Source: Chloroflexota bacterium (GTDB lineage: Bacteria > Chloroflexota > Anaerolineae > B4-G1). From it: a stretch of DNA of 20,988 bases. The translations under genes were made by a program, and so were the position numbers. This document shows, piece by piece, positions 1-7,709 of this stretch; the first letter of the stretch is position 1, and every line of letters begins with the position of its first letter. The notes beneath the pieces were generated by a model that was not told where the DNA came from, did not search any database, and worked only from the letters and a program-made list of their open reading frames with translations. Location: the NCBI GenBank assembly GCA_011046405.1, contig DSAR01000372.1, positions 1-20,988 of the forward strand, given 5' to 3'.

Positions 1-1
1 C

Positions 2-41
2 TACCAATATACCAGCCTACCGACCTACCGGTTTACTAGTC
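2..41 (+). repeat. Octamer array (TACCNNNN), left copy
   Basis: Five consecutive 8-bp units read TACCAATA, TACCAGCC, TACCGACC, TACCGGTT and the degenerate TACTAGTC. The array supplies the stop codon and last codons of the vWA gene on the minus strand (stop at 25-27). Positions 1-21 are exactly the reverse complement of 7488-7508 in the second array. The array may continue left of the window. Function unknown. Confidence 0.85.
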
Positions 42-1683
42 CAATGCCATTCGCCTGCTCCGCCAGGCGGACGAACTCGGCGACGTCTTCGTCGTGGGGT
101 AAGTATTCGGCGACGCGTCGAGCTTCCCAGAGCACGTCCTCCAAACCGGATTCCCGTGCCCAGTAGCTTTCTCGCAGGATCTCGGCGTACTCGGCCACCA
201 CGGCGGCCCATTGGAAGCGGGCGGAGGTGGCCTTGAAAGAAGGGGCGAAGTTCTCCCAGGCGATGGAGCGGGCGATCTCGATCACCTCGCCCAGGTCGGG
301 ATCCTCGTAGCGCACGCGGGCCGTCAGCGCTGGCTCACGTCTCGATGCCTCGGCGTGGAACTTGATCTCGTAGAGGGCGGTGACGCTGTGCCCGGGGCCA
401 ACCTCGCCGGCGTCCACATCGTCGTTTCGGAAATCCTCGTCGGCCACGTCCCGGTTCTCGTAACCGATGAGCCGGTAGCTCTGCACGACCGCCGGGTTGA
501 AGTCGACCTGGATCTTGGCGTCGCGGGCGATCACCTGGAGCGTCGAGGTCAGATCTTTGACGAAGACCCGCTCCGCCTCCTTCAAGGTGTCGACGTAGGC
601 GTAGAATCCATCGCCGTTGTTGGCCAATTGCTCCATCAGGACGTCGTTGTAGTTCCCCATCCCGAAACCCACCGTGGTCAGGTAGATGCCGCGATCGGCG
701 TAATCGCGGATCTGTTCCAGGATGGAATTGGGGCCGGTGTGGCCGACGTTGGCTACGCCATCGGAACACAGGATGACCCGGTTGGTGACCTGGGGATCGA
801 AGGCCTCGGCGGCTATGCGATAGCCGAGAATCAATCCCTCTTCGGCGTAGGTCGAGCCGCCGGCGACCAGGCCGTCGATGGCGCGCAAGATGTGACGCTT
901 GCCGTCGCCGACGAAGGTGGGCTCTAATATGACCCGGCCCTGGGAGCCGTAAATCACGATGCCGACCCGGTCGGTGGGGCGCAGTTCTTCGACCAACATC
1001 CACAGGGCGTCTTTGACCAACGCCAGCCGGTTTTCCATCGACATCGAGCCGGACACGTCGATGACGAAGGTCAGGTTGACGTCCTTGCGGGCCTCGGGAG
1101 GGATTTCGTAGCCCTTGATCCCGACGCGCACCAGGTAATGGCGCTCGTTGCCGTAGCGCGAGGGTGCCCCTTCCAGGTGCATGGCGAAAGCGCCATCGCG
1201 CCGGGCCGGGGGCTCGTAATCCTGCTCGAAGAAATTGACGTACTCCTCCACGCGCACCGAATCCTTGGGCGGCAGGTACCCATCCCGCAGGTAACGGCGC
1301 ATGATGGTGTAGGAGGCGGTGTCGACGTCCACGGCGAAGGTGGAGAGATGGTCGTCCTCGGTATCGATGAAGGGATTGACGCCGTAATGCTCGTAGAACG
1401 TGTCGGCGTAGGGCTCGTCGTTGGGTGGGACGAGGCCGCCGGTCGAGGGATAGGGGCCGTCGTTGGGTGGCGGGGCTGTTGAGCGGGCCTGGTATACCGC
1501 CTCAACTTCTACCTCTCGTGTGACGGCAACCATCTCTAGCGGCACCGCCGTTGACTCTACGACGATCTCCCTCGTGGCCTGTATTGGGGCGGGAGCGCCA
1601 CAACCGGTGAGTAAAGTGGTGCTGAAGACTATGAAGGCGGCGATCAAGCAAGCGATCTGGGTGAAACGGGTTTTTCGATACAT
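25..1683 (-). CDS. von Willebrand factor type A domain lipoprotein (YfbK-like)
   Basis: This 552-residue protein starts at ATG 1683, behind an AGGAGGAG ribosome site about 5 nt upstream. The N-terminus is a lipoprotein signal: basic start, hydrophobic run, then LLTGC with the lipidated Cys at 28, so it should be anchored on the outer face of the membrane. A low-complexity linker follows. Next comes the vWA-associated N-terminal region (about 100-160), starting near NPFIDTEDD. The vWA domain (about 202-375) carries a complete MIDAS start, DVSGSM at 209-214, so metal binding is likely intact. The C-terminal region (about 380-552) matches the extension found in YfbK-type proteins. The family is often labelled 'calcium-activated chloride channel-like', but its biochemical role is not established. 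It is divergent from the Ser/Thr kinase gene. Its last codons lie inside an octamer repeat array. Confidence 0.93.
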   Translation of the reverse strand: MYRKTRFTQIACLIAAFIVFSTTLLTGCGAPAPIQATREIVVESTAVPLEMVAVTREVEVEAVYQARSTAPPPNDGPYPSTGGLVPPNDEPYADTFYEHYGVNPFIDTEDDHLSTFAVDVDTASYTIMRRYLRDGYLPPKDSVRVEEYVNFFEQDYEPPARRDGAFAMHLEGAPSRYGNERHYLVRVGIKGYEIPPEARKDVNLTFVIDVSGSMSMENRLALVKDALWMLVEELRPTDRVGIVIYGSQGRVILEPTFVGDGKRHILRAIDGLVAGGSTYAEEGLILGYRIAAEAFDPQVTNRVILCSDGVANVGHTGPNSILEQIRDYADRGIYLTTVGFGMGNYNDVLMEQLANNGDGFYAYVDTLKEAERVFVKDLTSTLQVIARDAKIQVDFNPAVVQSYRLIGYENRDVADEDFRNDDVDAGEVGPGHSVTALYEIKFHAEASRREPALTARVRYEDPDLGEVIEIARSIAWENFAPSFKATSARFQWAAVVAEYAEILRESYWARESGLEDVLWEARRVAEYLPHDEDVAEFVRLAEQANGIGLVNR

Positions 1684-2022
1684 TTTTCTCCTCCTGTGAG
1701 TGTGAGTGATTGACGCGACCCATTGGCCGCTTCTATCACTTACATGTCGTTTGGGAGAAAAATGTTCAAAACCTCAGTGTCATCGGATAAGTAGGCGTAG
1801 GGCGTGACCTGCGACGAGCGATTCTCGTCATGCAGACATCATCATGTCACCATGAGTTGACTTGACCATCTGGGCCACTTGGCATAAAATGGAATCCAGA
1901 CCTATCTTCTCAATCTGTCCGGTTTTAAGAACACGTGATCGTTGATCGTCACCCCATCGGGAGATTGTCTGTCTGACCATGCGACTGACGACTATCAGAT
2001 TATTTTTGCAGGAGTTGTTGTT
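1684..2022. other. Divergent intergenic region between vWA lipoprotein and kinase genes
   Basis: This 339-bp spacer holds the vWA ribosome site on the minus strand (about 1688-1697), the kinase promoter (1862-1890) and the kinase ribosome site GGAG at 2011-2014. I saw no convincing minus-strand promoter for the vWA gene: a TTGAAC at 1764-1769 has no good -10 partner. An in-frame ATG at 1942 could extend the kinase, but it has a poor ribosome site. Confidence 0.6.
1862..1890 (+). promoter_or_regulatory. Sigma70-type promoter for the Ser/Thr kinase gene
   Basis: TTGACC (1862-1867), a 17-bp spacer, then TAAAAT (1885-1890). This places the transcript start near 1897 and leaves a leader of about 125 nt before ATG 2023. 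Confidence 0.55.
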
Positions 2023-5000
2023 ATGAATCTATATATTGGCAAGACACTGGGACGTTATCAGGTTGTCGAGCAGATTGGCCAGGGGGGGATGGCGACTGTC
2101 TTCAAGGCGTACCAGCCCGCCATGGATCGCCACGTAGCCGTGAAAATTCTGCCGAGTCATCTCATGCAGGATGCTACATTTATGGCCCGGTTTACCCAGG
2201 AAACGCGTGTGCTGGCGCAGCTCGAACATCCGCACATCTTGCCGGTGTACGATTACGGCGAGCAGGAGGGCGTCGCTTACCTGGTGATGCGCTACATCGA
2301 GGCGGGCACACTGCACGATCTGATCGCGCAGCAAGGGACGTTGAGCCTGCACGAGGTCGTGCGCATCGTGAGTCAGGTGGGAAGCGCGCTTGGATACGCC
2401 CACGATCGAGGTATCATTCACCGTGACATCAAGCCGAGCAACGTGCTGATTGACCCACTGGGCAACGCTTTTCTCACCGACTTTGGCATCGCCAAGATCG
2501 TCGCCGGAGCGTCGAACTTTACCGGGACCGGTAATGTCATTGGAACGCCCGATTACATGGCCCCCGAGCAGGGATTGGGCAAAGCCCTCGATGCGCGCTG
2601 TGACCTATACTCGCTTGGGATCATGCTCTACGAGATGACGACGGGCCGGGTACCCTTTCACGCCGATACGCAGTTGGCGGTGATGATGAAGCACGTCCAC
2701 GATCCCCTGCCGTTGCCACGTTCTTTCTGCCCGGATATCCCGGAAATGGTCGAGCGCGTCATTCTCAAATCGCTGGCGAAGTCGCCCGACGAGCGCTTTC
2801 AGACGGCGCCGCAAATGGTGCAGGCGCTGGAGTGCGCGGTCAAAGGCGAAGACCTGCCCATGGACGTGGATTTGCCAGCTGCCCCCGCTGTCACGAGGAA
2901 GTTCGAAACGCTCGAGTCGTCCGACGAGCAGATGGGCACAGAACTGTTGTCCGCACAGCCCGAACCTGTTCCTCATGCCCCCACCGAATCGCTGCCCGCG
3001 TCGCCCGTCGCACCCCAAACGGCGGCGGGCAAGCGGTCTCTGCCGTGGCTGTACATCGCCGGGGGGCTGCTCGGTCTGCTCGGCCTGGTGCTAGTAGCCT
3101 TGTTGGTGCGGGACACATCCCCGCCCGACGGGGATCAAGGCCTGGCGCACGATGTCACCGCTACTCCCACGTCTACTCCCCAGCCCGAAGCCACCGCGAT
3201 CCCGGCCCCGTTCAGCGCCGAACTGGTTTTGGACAACCAGGATCCAGCGAGTCGTATCGAGGCAGGGTCGTGGGATGCGTGTAATGCCGGGGATTGTGGT
3301 GGCATCCCGTATGGCGACGATTTTCTCTACGCCGAACCCGGTTGTGTCGACTGCCGGGCGAGTTACAATTTCCGTCTTGCCACAGGTGGCCTGTACGACG
3401 TCTGGGCCTGGTGGCCCCGGGGCGAGGATCGCGCTACCGACACGCCGTTTACGCTGGTGTATGGGGAGAACGAGACGAGCATAGCCGTGAACCAGCGCGA
3501 GTATGGCAACACCTGGTATCCGCTGGCGACTTTATCGCTGACAGCCGGTTCTGAATTCAACGTGATCGTCGGCGGTAGCGATACCGGCTACGCCAACTTC
3601 GATGCCCTGCAACTGACTCCGGCGACCGGCTGGCGCACCTATGTGAATCAAAACATCTTGCACGCCGTGGCGCTCCAGGGCGACGTCGTCTGGGTGGGAG
3701 GACTATCGGGCGTGGTGCGTTGGGCGTCGACGCGCCAGACTTACGAAGATTTCACCGTGATGGAGGGATTGCCCGATAACAGGATCAACGCGTTGCTGGT
3801 GGATGATGAAAACCGGCTATGGGCGGCGACCGATTTGGGTATTGCGATTTTTGACGGTAAAACGTGGTTTGCCCTTGACGAGGGAGCCGGCCTCGCAGCA
3901 GCACAGACGAACACGCTTTTCAAGGACGCAAATGGGGGGATCTGGGCTGGAATGTCCTACGTCGACCCGCCGCTGGCGTATTACGATGGCAGCGAATGGC
4001 GCGCCGCCCCCGACGCGCCTCTGCCCGTCGACTTCGCCAATCCGCAGATCCTCGTGTACGACGAAGTAGCCGGTCTCTTCGTTGGTCTGGGGCATAAAGG
4101 ACTGGCCCACTTCGATGGGGAAACGTGGCGTCTCTACACGAAGGAGAATGGACTGCCGGATAACGTCATTACCGGATTGCAGATTGCCGATGAGAATGTG
4201 TTGTACCTGACTTTCTCCAGGGGCGCTGCCTGGATGGACGTGACGAGGGGCGCCTTTACCTCCTTGCCGGAGTTGGATGGCATGATTCTCCACGCCGTTT
4301 ACGAGACGCAGGATGGGCGACTGTGCTTTGGCGGTGAGGGTGTCTATGTGTACGATCCCGACGATGATGATTGGACCTCCTTCACCGCCGCCGAGTATCC
4401 CGAATTGGACTGGCCGGTGCGCGCCATCGCCGAAGGAGACGGCGTGATGTGGTTCGCCACCGAAGGTGGTGGGCTGCTGCGTTACGACGGCGAGAATTTT
4501 GAGACCTGGAGCATTCCGGGAGCCTTGCGCAGTAACGTGGTGCGCGCTATCCGCCAGGATGACGCCGGCGTGCTGTGGTTTGCGCACAGGAGCGTGGGGT
4601 TGAGCCGGTATATCCCCGACCAGGGCGCGTGGCAGTTGTTTGACGAAGCTGATGGAGCGTACAACGATCCCGGTATTCCCGGCGTGGATAGCGCGGGCCA
4701 GATCTGGGTCGGCGGGTACGGGCAGTTGCGCTATTATGATGGCTCCGGGTGGCGCGTTCTAAATCCCAGCGCATTAGACGGCGTGTCGGTCTACGGCGTC
4801 ACGTTTGGGCCAGACGACGTTATGTGGGTGCAGGGGACTTACAAGACGTTGTTCCGCTACGACCCGCGCGACGAAAGCTGGATGACTTTCACGCCAGACG
4901 ATCACCCGTCTATCGACAGAATCCACGCGATCTACGCAGCGCCCGATGGAACGTTCTGGGTCGCCGGCGAGAGTGGCCTGGCAACCTATGATGGAGACAG

Positions 5001-5352
5001 GTGGCAGACTGAAACCCTTGATCAAGCGGACACCCTCTTCAAAGCCGTGAGCGGAGGCTCAGACGGCAGTATATGGGCGGCGTCTGCCAACAACCTCTAT
5101 CACCGGACCGCTGATGGCTGGAAGCGTTACGATTGGGTTGCCAGTGGGATCAGGGGCGTGCAAGGGGCCGCCGATGGCACCGTGTGGGTCTGGAGTTTAG
5201 GCCTGGGAAACTTCGATCCGGAAGATGAAAGTTGGCGAATTTTCACCCCGGAGGACGGTCTCGCGCCCGGTTTCATTTCAAGCGTCTTGATCACACAGGA
5301 CGGCGTCGTCTGGGTGGGTACAGACCAGGGAGTCAGCCGGTACGTGCCATAG
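2023..5352 (+). CDS. Transmembrane Ser/Thr protein kinase with golvesin-like and two-component-regulator propeller sensor
   Basis: This 1109-residue protein starts at ATG 2023, with GGAG 8 nt upstream. An upstream in-frame ATG at 1942 is disfavoured because the kinase fold begins right after 2023. The cytoplasmic Hanks-type kinase (about 11-270) shows a glycine loop at 18-26, catalytic Lys41 in VAVKIL, HRD at 133-135, DFG at 153-155 and an APEQ activation-segment end, so it looks active. A Pro-rich juxtamembrane region leads to one membrane helix (about 343-362). Outside, a region at about 397-534 with VLDNQDP and YDVWAWWP resembles golvesin C-terminal-like carbohydrate-associated domains. 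From about 535 to the end there are repeated 'D..G.LW.GT..G...YDG' blades typical of two-component-regulator propellers. The inferred role is sensing a wall or surface ligand and signalling by phosphorylation. It faces the three-gene cassette tail to tail. Confidence 0.93.
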   Translation: MNLYIGKTLGRYQVVEQIGQGGMATVFKAYQPAMDRHVAVKILPSHLMQDATFMARFTQETRVLAQLEHPHILPVYDYGEQEGVAYLVMRYIEAGTLHDLIAQQGTLSLHEVVRIVSQVGSALGYAHDRGIIHRDIKPSNVLIDPLGNAFLTDFGIAKIVAGASNFTGTGNVIGTPDYMAPEQGLGKALDARCDLYSLGIMLYEMTTGRVPFHADTQLAVMMKHVHDPLPLPRSFCPDIPEMVERVILKSLAKSPDERFQTAPQMVQALECAVKGEDLPMDVDLPAAPAVTRKFETLESSDEQMGTELLSAQPEPVPHAPTESLPASPVAPQTAAGKRSLPWLYIAGGLLGLLGLVLVALLVRDTSPPDGDQGLAHDVTATPTSTPQPEATAIPAPFSAELVLDNQDPASRIEAGSWDACNAGDCGGIPYGDDFLYAEPGCVDCRASYNFRLATGGLYDVWAWWPRGEDRATDTPFTLVYGENETSIAVNQREYGNTWYPLATLSLTAGSEFNVIVGGSDTGYANFDALQLTPATGWRTYVNQNILHAVALQGDVVWVGGLSGVVRWASTRQTYEDFTVMEGLPDNRINALLVDDENRLWAATDLGIAIFDGKTWFALDEGAGLAAAQTNTLFKDANGGIWAGMSYVDPPLAYYDGSEWRAAPDAPLPVDFANPQILVYDEVAGLFVGLGHKGLAHFDGETWRLYTKENGLPDNVITGLQIADENVLYLTFSRGAAWMDVTRGAFTSLPELDGMILHAVYETQDGRLCFGGEGVYVYDPDDDDWTSFTAAEYPELDWPVRAIAEGDGVMWFATEGGGLLRYDGENFETWSIPGALRSNVVRAIRQDDAGVLWFAHRSVGLSRYIPDQGAWQLFDEADGAYNDPGIPGVDSAGQIWVGGYGQLRYYDGSGWRVLNPSALDGVSVYGVTFGPDDVMWVQGTYKTLFRYDPRDESWMTFTPDDHPSIDRIHAIYAAPDGTFWVAGESGLATYDGDRWQTETLDQADTLFKAVSGGSDGSIWAASANNLYHRTADGWKRYDWVASGIRGVQGAADGTVWVWSLGLGNFDPEDESWRIFTPEDGLAPGFISSVLITQDGVVWVGTDQGVSRYVP

Positions 5353-5507
5353 GTCCACCTGGAAACCGGACAACCTGCATGAACTTGGCGTGCCGATCGG
5401 CGACGATAGCCCGGCGCGTCCCGTCCGGCGGAAGTGCGCCCCATTTCATCTCATTCAAGACCGTGTGTGTTCCATCATCTAACGTCCAACGCCCAACAAC
5501 ATTCGTG

Positions 5508-6287
5508 TCATTCGTGATCTGGAGATGTCGCTTCTTCCCCGCCTTTCCGGGCCTTCTCCGCCACCTTGCGGATCACCGTGGCCACGCCCGCAGCCGGGTT
5601 GAGCAGACAGGCGACGGTGACCTCCACGATGTCGTCGGCCATCAGGCCCAGGGTCTCCAGCCAACGCCGGACCTTGTTGGGATTGGCCTCTTCTCCCTTG
5701 GCGACCTCCGCCTGGATTTTCTCGACCGTCTCGGTCAGTTCCGCCTTGTCGACGTCGGCGTCCGGGGGGCGGGACTCGATTTTCCGGTAGACACGGTCGA
5801 ACAATCGAGCCAACGCCTCGCCGCTCACACCTTGCGTCTTGGTCACCGTGGCGTGGGAGCCATCGCCGATCACGTTGCCATCGCCGGTGATCTGGACGCT
5901 GTCGCGGCCCACAAAGCTGCCCCCTTGTACGGTGACGCTGTGGCCCACGTAGGCCCCGCCGCCGGTGTCGATAGCGGTGTGGGACGCCTGCCGGTACTGG
6001 TCCAGCAGATCGTCCAACCGGCGGGCCAGGGCTGCATCGGCGGACAAGAGCGCCTGCATGACACCCGCCAGGGCAGGGGCATGTTGCTGCGGCGTCGCCT
6101 GGAACTGGCGCCAGATAGGGCCGTATGCCGGGTCGTCCGCCAGGCAGCTGGCCAATTCAGTTTCCATATCCCGCGCCACCGTCAGGGCCCGGGCCCCGTG
6201 CTGCTGGGTCACCGTTTCCCCGTCGTCGATGATCAACTCGCCCACGACCTCGACCACGTCGTCAGCAATAGCTTTGTGTGCGCTCAT
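5508..6287 (-). CDS. Cassette gene 3: helical N-terminus, Gly-rich beta motif, conserved C-terminal helical module
   Basis: This 259-residue protein has no signal peptide, membrane segment or enzyme motif that I recognise. Residues 1-100 are helical, with a 'PAYGPIWRQFQATPQQHAPAL' type pattern that ends in LDDLLDQY. Residues 105-148 form a Gly-rich stretch (DTGGGAYVG, VTVQGGSFVGRD, ITGDGNVIGDGS) that looks like short stacked beta turns. It matches residues 103-125 of cassette gene 1, including 26 identical bases (5947-5972 and 7128-7153). Residues 155-248 are a charged helical module (VDKAELTETVEKIQAEV, NPNKVRRWLETLG) ending in a more hydrophobic helix. ATG 6287 lies inside the 3' end of gene 2 (26-bp overlap), so translation is probably coupled. 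From memory, such modules occur beside NACHT, CHAT or TIR proteins in Chloroflexota; no such domain is present here. Function unknown. Confidence 0.85.
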   Translation of the reverse strand: MSAHKAIADDVVEVVGELIIDDGETVTQQHGARALTVARDMETELASCLADDPAYGPIWRQFQATPQQHAPALAGVMQALLSADAALARRLDDLLDQYRQASHTAIDTGGGAYVGHSVTVQGGSFVGRDSVQITGDGNVIGDGSHATVTKTQGVSGEALARLFDRVYRKIESRPPDADVDKAELTETVEKIQAEVAKGEEANPNKVRRWLETLGLMADDIVEVTVACLLNPAAGVATVIRKVAEKARKGGEEATSPDHE

Positions 6288-6846
6288 CTTCGTTCTCCTG
6301 ACTTGAATTGGATCCTGGCTTCTTCCCCATCAATCGTTCAAACTCCCAGGCTTCACCGGGGGAGAGTCGATAGATGACCAGCAGGTGCTGGACGATCAGG
6401 ACCGCGCGCTGCTCGACCGCCTCCAATTGGCCAGGGTTCGGTTGGATGCGACAGGCCTCCAGCAAGAGCGCCGTCTCGCGATTGAGCCGCGCCAGTTCGT
6501 CGGCGGCTCGCTCCAGGGCGGCGACGTCCAGGTAGCGCGCTGCAGGGAGTTTGGAGGCCTGGGTGAGCAGGCGTTGTTTCAACGTTTTCCACGGCATGCC
6601 GTCGAGTTCCCAGGCCACCGGCTCCGTCAACAGCTTGGTCGCCCGGCGCAATAGGTCGATCGGTTTCGCCTGTTCGATCTGGCGCTCCAGTTCCCTGATC
6701 TGACGCCGGAGGTATCGCTCCTCCTTCACCAGTTGGAGCGGCACGTCGGTCTGGCACACGTACTCAGCCTTGCGCTCGAGGACCAGGGCCAGGTTCTCGC
6801 GGACGTCGGCCAGTTGCCGGCGCAGTATGGCTCCGTCATCGCTCAT
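6262..6846 (-). CDS. Cassette gene 2: coiled-coil protein of unknown function
   Basis: This 194-residue soluble protein is rich in Arg, Glu and Leu. Residues 8-60 are a predicted coiled coil carrying TDVPLQLVKEERYLRRQI. They align without gaps to residues 149-199 of cassette gene 1; by eye about 28 of 51 positions are identical. The rest (60-180) is helical, with WELDGMPWKTLKQRL and a C-terminal LSPGEAWEFERLMGKK, and I do not recognise it. ATG 6846 overlaps the end of gene 1 by 11 bp, and the stop overlaps gene 3 by 26 bp. No separate promoter was seen. The shared coiled coil suggests that genes 1 and 2 products could pair through it. That is inference. Confidence 0.82.
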   Translation of the reverse strand: MSDDGAILRRQLADVRENLALVLERKAEYVCQTDVPLQLVKEERYLRRQIRELERQIEQAKPIDLLRRATKLLTEPVAWELDGMPWKTLKQRLLTQASKLPAARYLDVAALERAADELARLNRETALLLEACRIQPNPGQLEAVEQRAVLIVQHLLVIYRLSPGEAWEFERLMGKKPGSNSSQENEDERTQSYC

Positions 6847-7456
6847 GGGTGACCTCTTTCTCCAGTTTTTCCACTAACTCAGCCATGCGTGCCTCCAGGC
6901 GTCGTCTTTCCTTGATCAACTGGAGTGGCACGTCGGTGCTCATCACGTACGCCGATATCCGCTCCTCGATCAACAGGAGATTGTCGCGGGCCTCGGCCAG
7001 TTGGCGGCGCAGCGAGGTCGTTTCTGCCGGTGTGGTGTGAGGCGTTTCGGGTGACGTGGGTGGGGTCTTGGTTTTCGTCTGGTCTCGGCCCACGAAGTCG
7101 CCGCCGTGCACGGTGACGTTCCCGGCGACGTAGGCCCCGCCGCCGGTGTCGATGTGGGTGGCGTGTCCCAGGGGAGGCGCCGCTTCTGGCATGTCAGGTG
7201 GTGCGCCCTTGTCAGGCCGACAGAGCGCGCTGTAGGAGATTTCCAGGGTCTCCAGCGCCAACCGGTTGAGCCGGTCGACGATCTCGGCTCGCTCGGCGCG
7301 GCGGGTCTCGGTATCGCCGTAGCGGCGCGCCGCCGTCACGTTTTCCTTCAGCCGCTGCTGGTAGATCAACGCGTCGGGATAGCGTGGATGGTCGCGGCTC
7401 AAGCGTTCCAAAAAGGCCTGTAAGCCTGTCTCGTAAGGGGTGTAAGGATCGGTCAT
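6836..7456 (-). CDS. Cassette gene 1: helical adaptor-like domain, Gly-rich beta motif, coiled coil
   Basis: This 206-residue protein starts at ATG 7456 behind GAGGTG, 5 nt upstream. Residues 8-78 form a helical domain with YQQRLKENV, RRYGDTETRRAERAEIVDRL and a LALETL helix. It resembles the small N-terminal adaptor ('effector-associated') helical modules of Chloroflexota and cyanobacterial NTPase/effector proteins. I recall this pattern rather than having searched it. A Pro-rich linker leads to the beta motif at 101-126 (DTGGGAYVAGNVTVHGGDFVGRD), shared with gene 3, then a Thr/Pro linker. Residues 147-202 are the coiled coil shared with gene 2. The protein thus joins both shared modules and could be the scaffold linking the other two. 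It is the first gene of the operon; no effector or ATPase domain is present. Confidence 0.85.
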   Translation of the reverse strand: MTDPYTPYETGLQAFLERLSRDHPRYPDALIYQQRLKENVTAARRYGDTETRRAERAEIVDRLNRLALETLEISYSALCRPDKGAPPDMPEAAPPLGHATHIDTGGGAYVAGNVTVHGGDFVGRDQTKTKTPPTSPETPHTTPAETTSLRRQLAEARDNLLLIEERISAYVMSTDVPLQLIKERRRLEARMAELVEKLEKEVTHER

Positions 7457-7467
7457 CGGTCACCTCG

Positions 7468-7507
7468 GGCTGGTGGGTCGGTATATTGGTAGGCTGGTAT
7501 ATTGGTA
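7468..7507 (-). repeat. Octamer array, right copy, in the cassette leader
   Basis: Read on the minus strand, five units follow one another: TACCAATA, TACCAGCC, TACCAATA, TACCGACC and CACCAGCC. A further related octamer, AACTAGCC, lies at 7508-7515. The array sits between the predicted transcript start (about 7519) and the ribosome site of cassette gene 1, so it should be transcribed as leader RNA. The last unit (CACC) can pair with GGTG of the ribosome site in a small hairpin. Confidence 0.85.
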
Positions 7508-7525
7508 GGCTAGTTGCTCGGCTCA

Positions 7526-7554
7526 AGTATACTTCAAGCTTTCTCTGGGAGCAA
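7526..7554 (-). promoter_or_regulatory. Sigma70-type promoter of the three-gene cassette
   Basis: On the minus strand, TTGCTC (7554-7549), a 17-bp spacer, then TATACT (7531-7526). The predicted start near 7519 gives a leader of about 63 nt made mostly of the octamer array. The -35 box lies 3 bp outside the neighbouring MITE-like element. Confidence 0.6.
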
Positions 7555-7557
7555 ATG

Positions 7558-7709
7558 CATTAGTGGTATCTTCTCAATAAACCGGGGGCTTGTTCGTAGT
7601 AGGCGCTTCAGCGCCCCTAAAAGCGCACTGAAGCCGCTATATAGCGCGCTATCTAGCGCGCGCACTACGAACAGATTCACCCCAAGTCATTGAGAAGATT
7701 CCATTAGTG
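7558..7709. mobile_element. MITE-like palindromic element with terminal inverted repeats and 8-bp direct repeats
   Basis: A perfect 8-bp direct repeat CATTAGTG (7558-7565 and 7702-7709) flanks a 136-bp unit. Its ends are inverted repeats GTATCTTCTCAAT (7566-7578) and the complement of 7689-7701, matching at 12 of 13 bases. Inside lies a second, perfect 10-bp inverted repeat, TGTTCGTAGT (7591-7600) with ACTACGAACA (7664-7673). There are also smaller hairpins: GGCGC-TTCA-GCGCC at 7602-7615 and an 8-bp stem around 7652-7653. It has no coding capacity. The direct repeats look like target-site duplication by a trans-acting transposase. A non-mobile extended hairpin is the alternative, because the direct repeat is itself near-complementary (6 of 8). 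Confidence 0.72.

Noticed and set aside
5502..5520. Phrase TTCGTGTCATTCGTGAT, similar to TCTGTGTCATCCGTGA near 11291
   Set aside because: Only loosely similar short strings; they could be remnants of a common dispersed repeat but give no structure or boundary that can be supported here.
5232..6377. 381-codon plus-strand open frame across the cassette
   Set aside because: It starts inside the kinase gene and runs antisense to two module-bearing genes; its protein shows no motifs, and the minus strand shows ribosome sites and a promoter.
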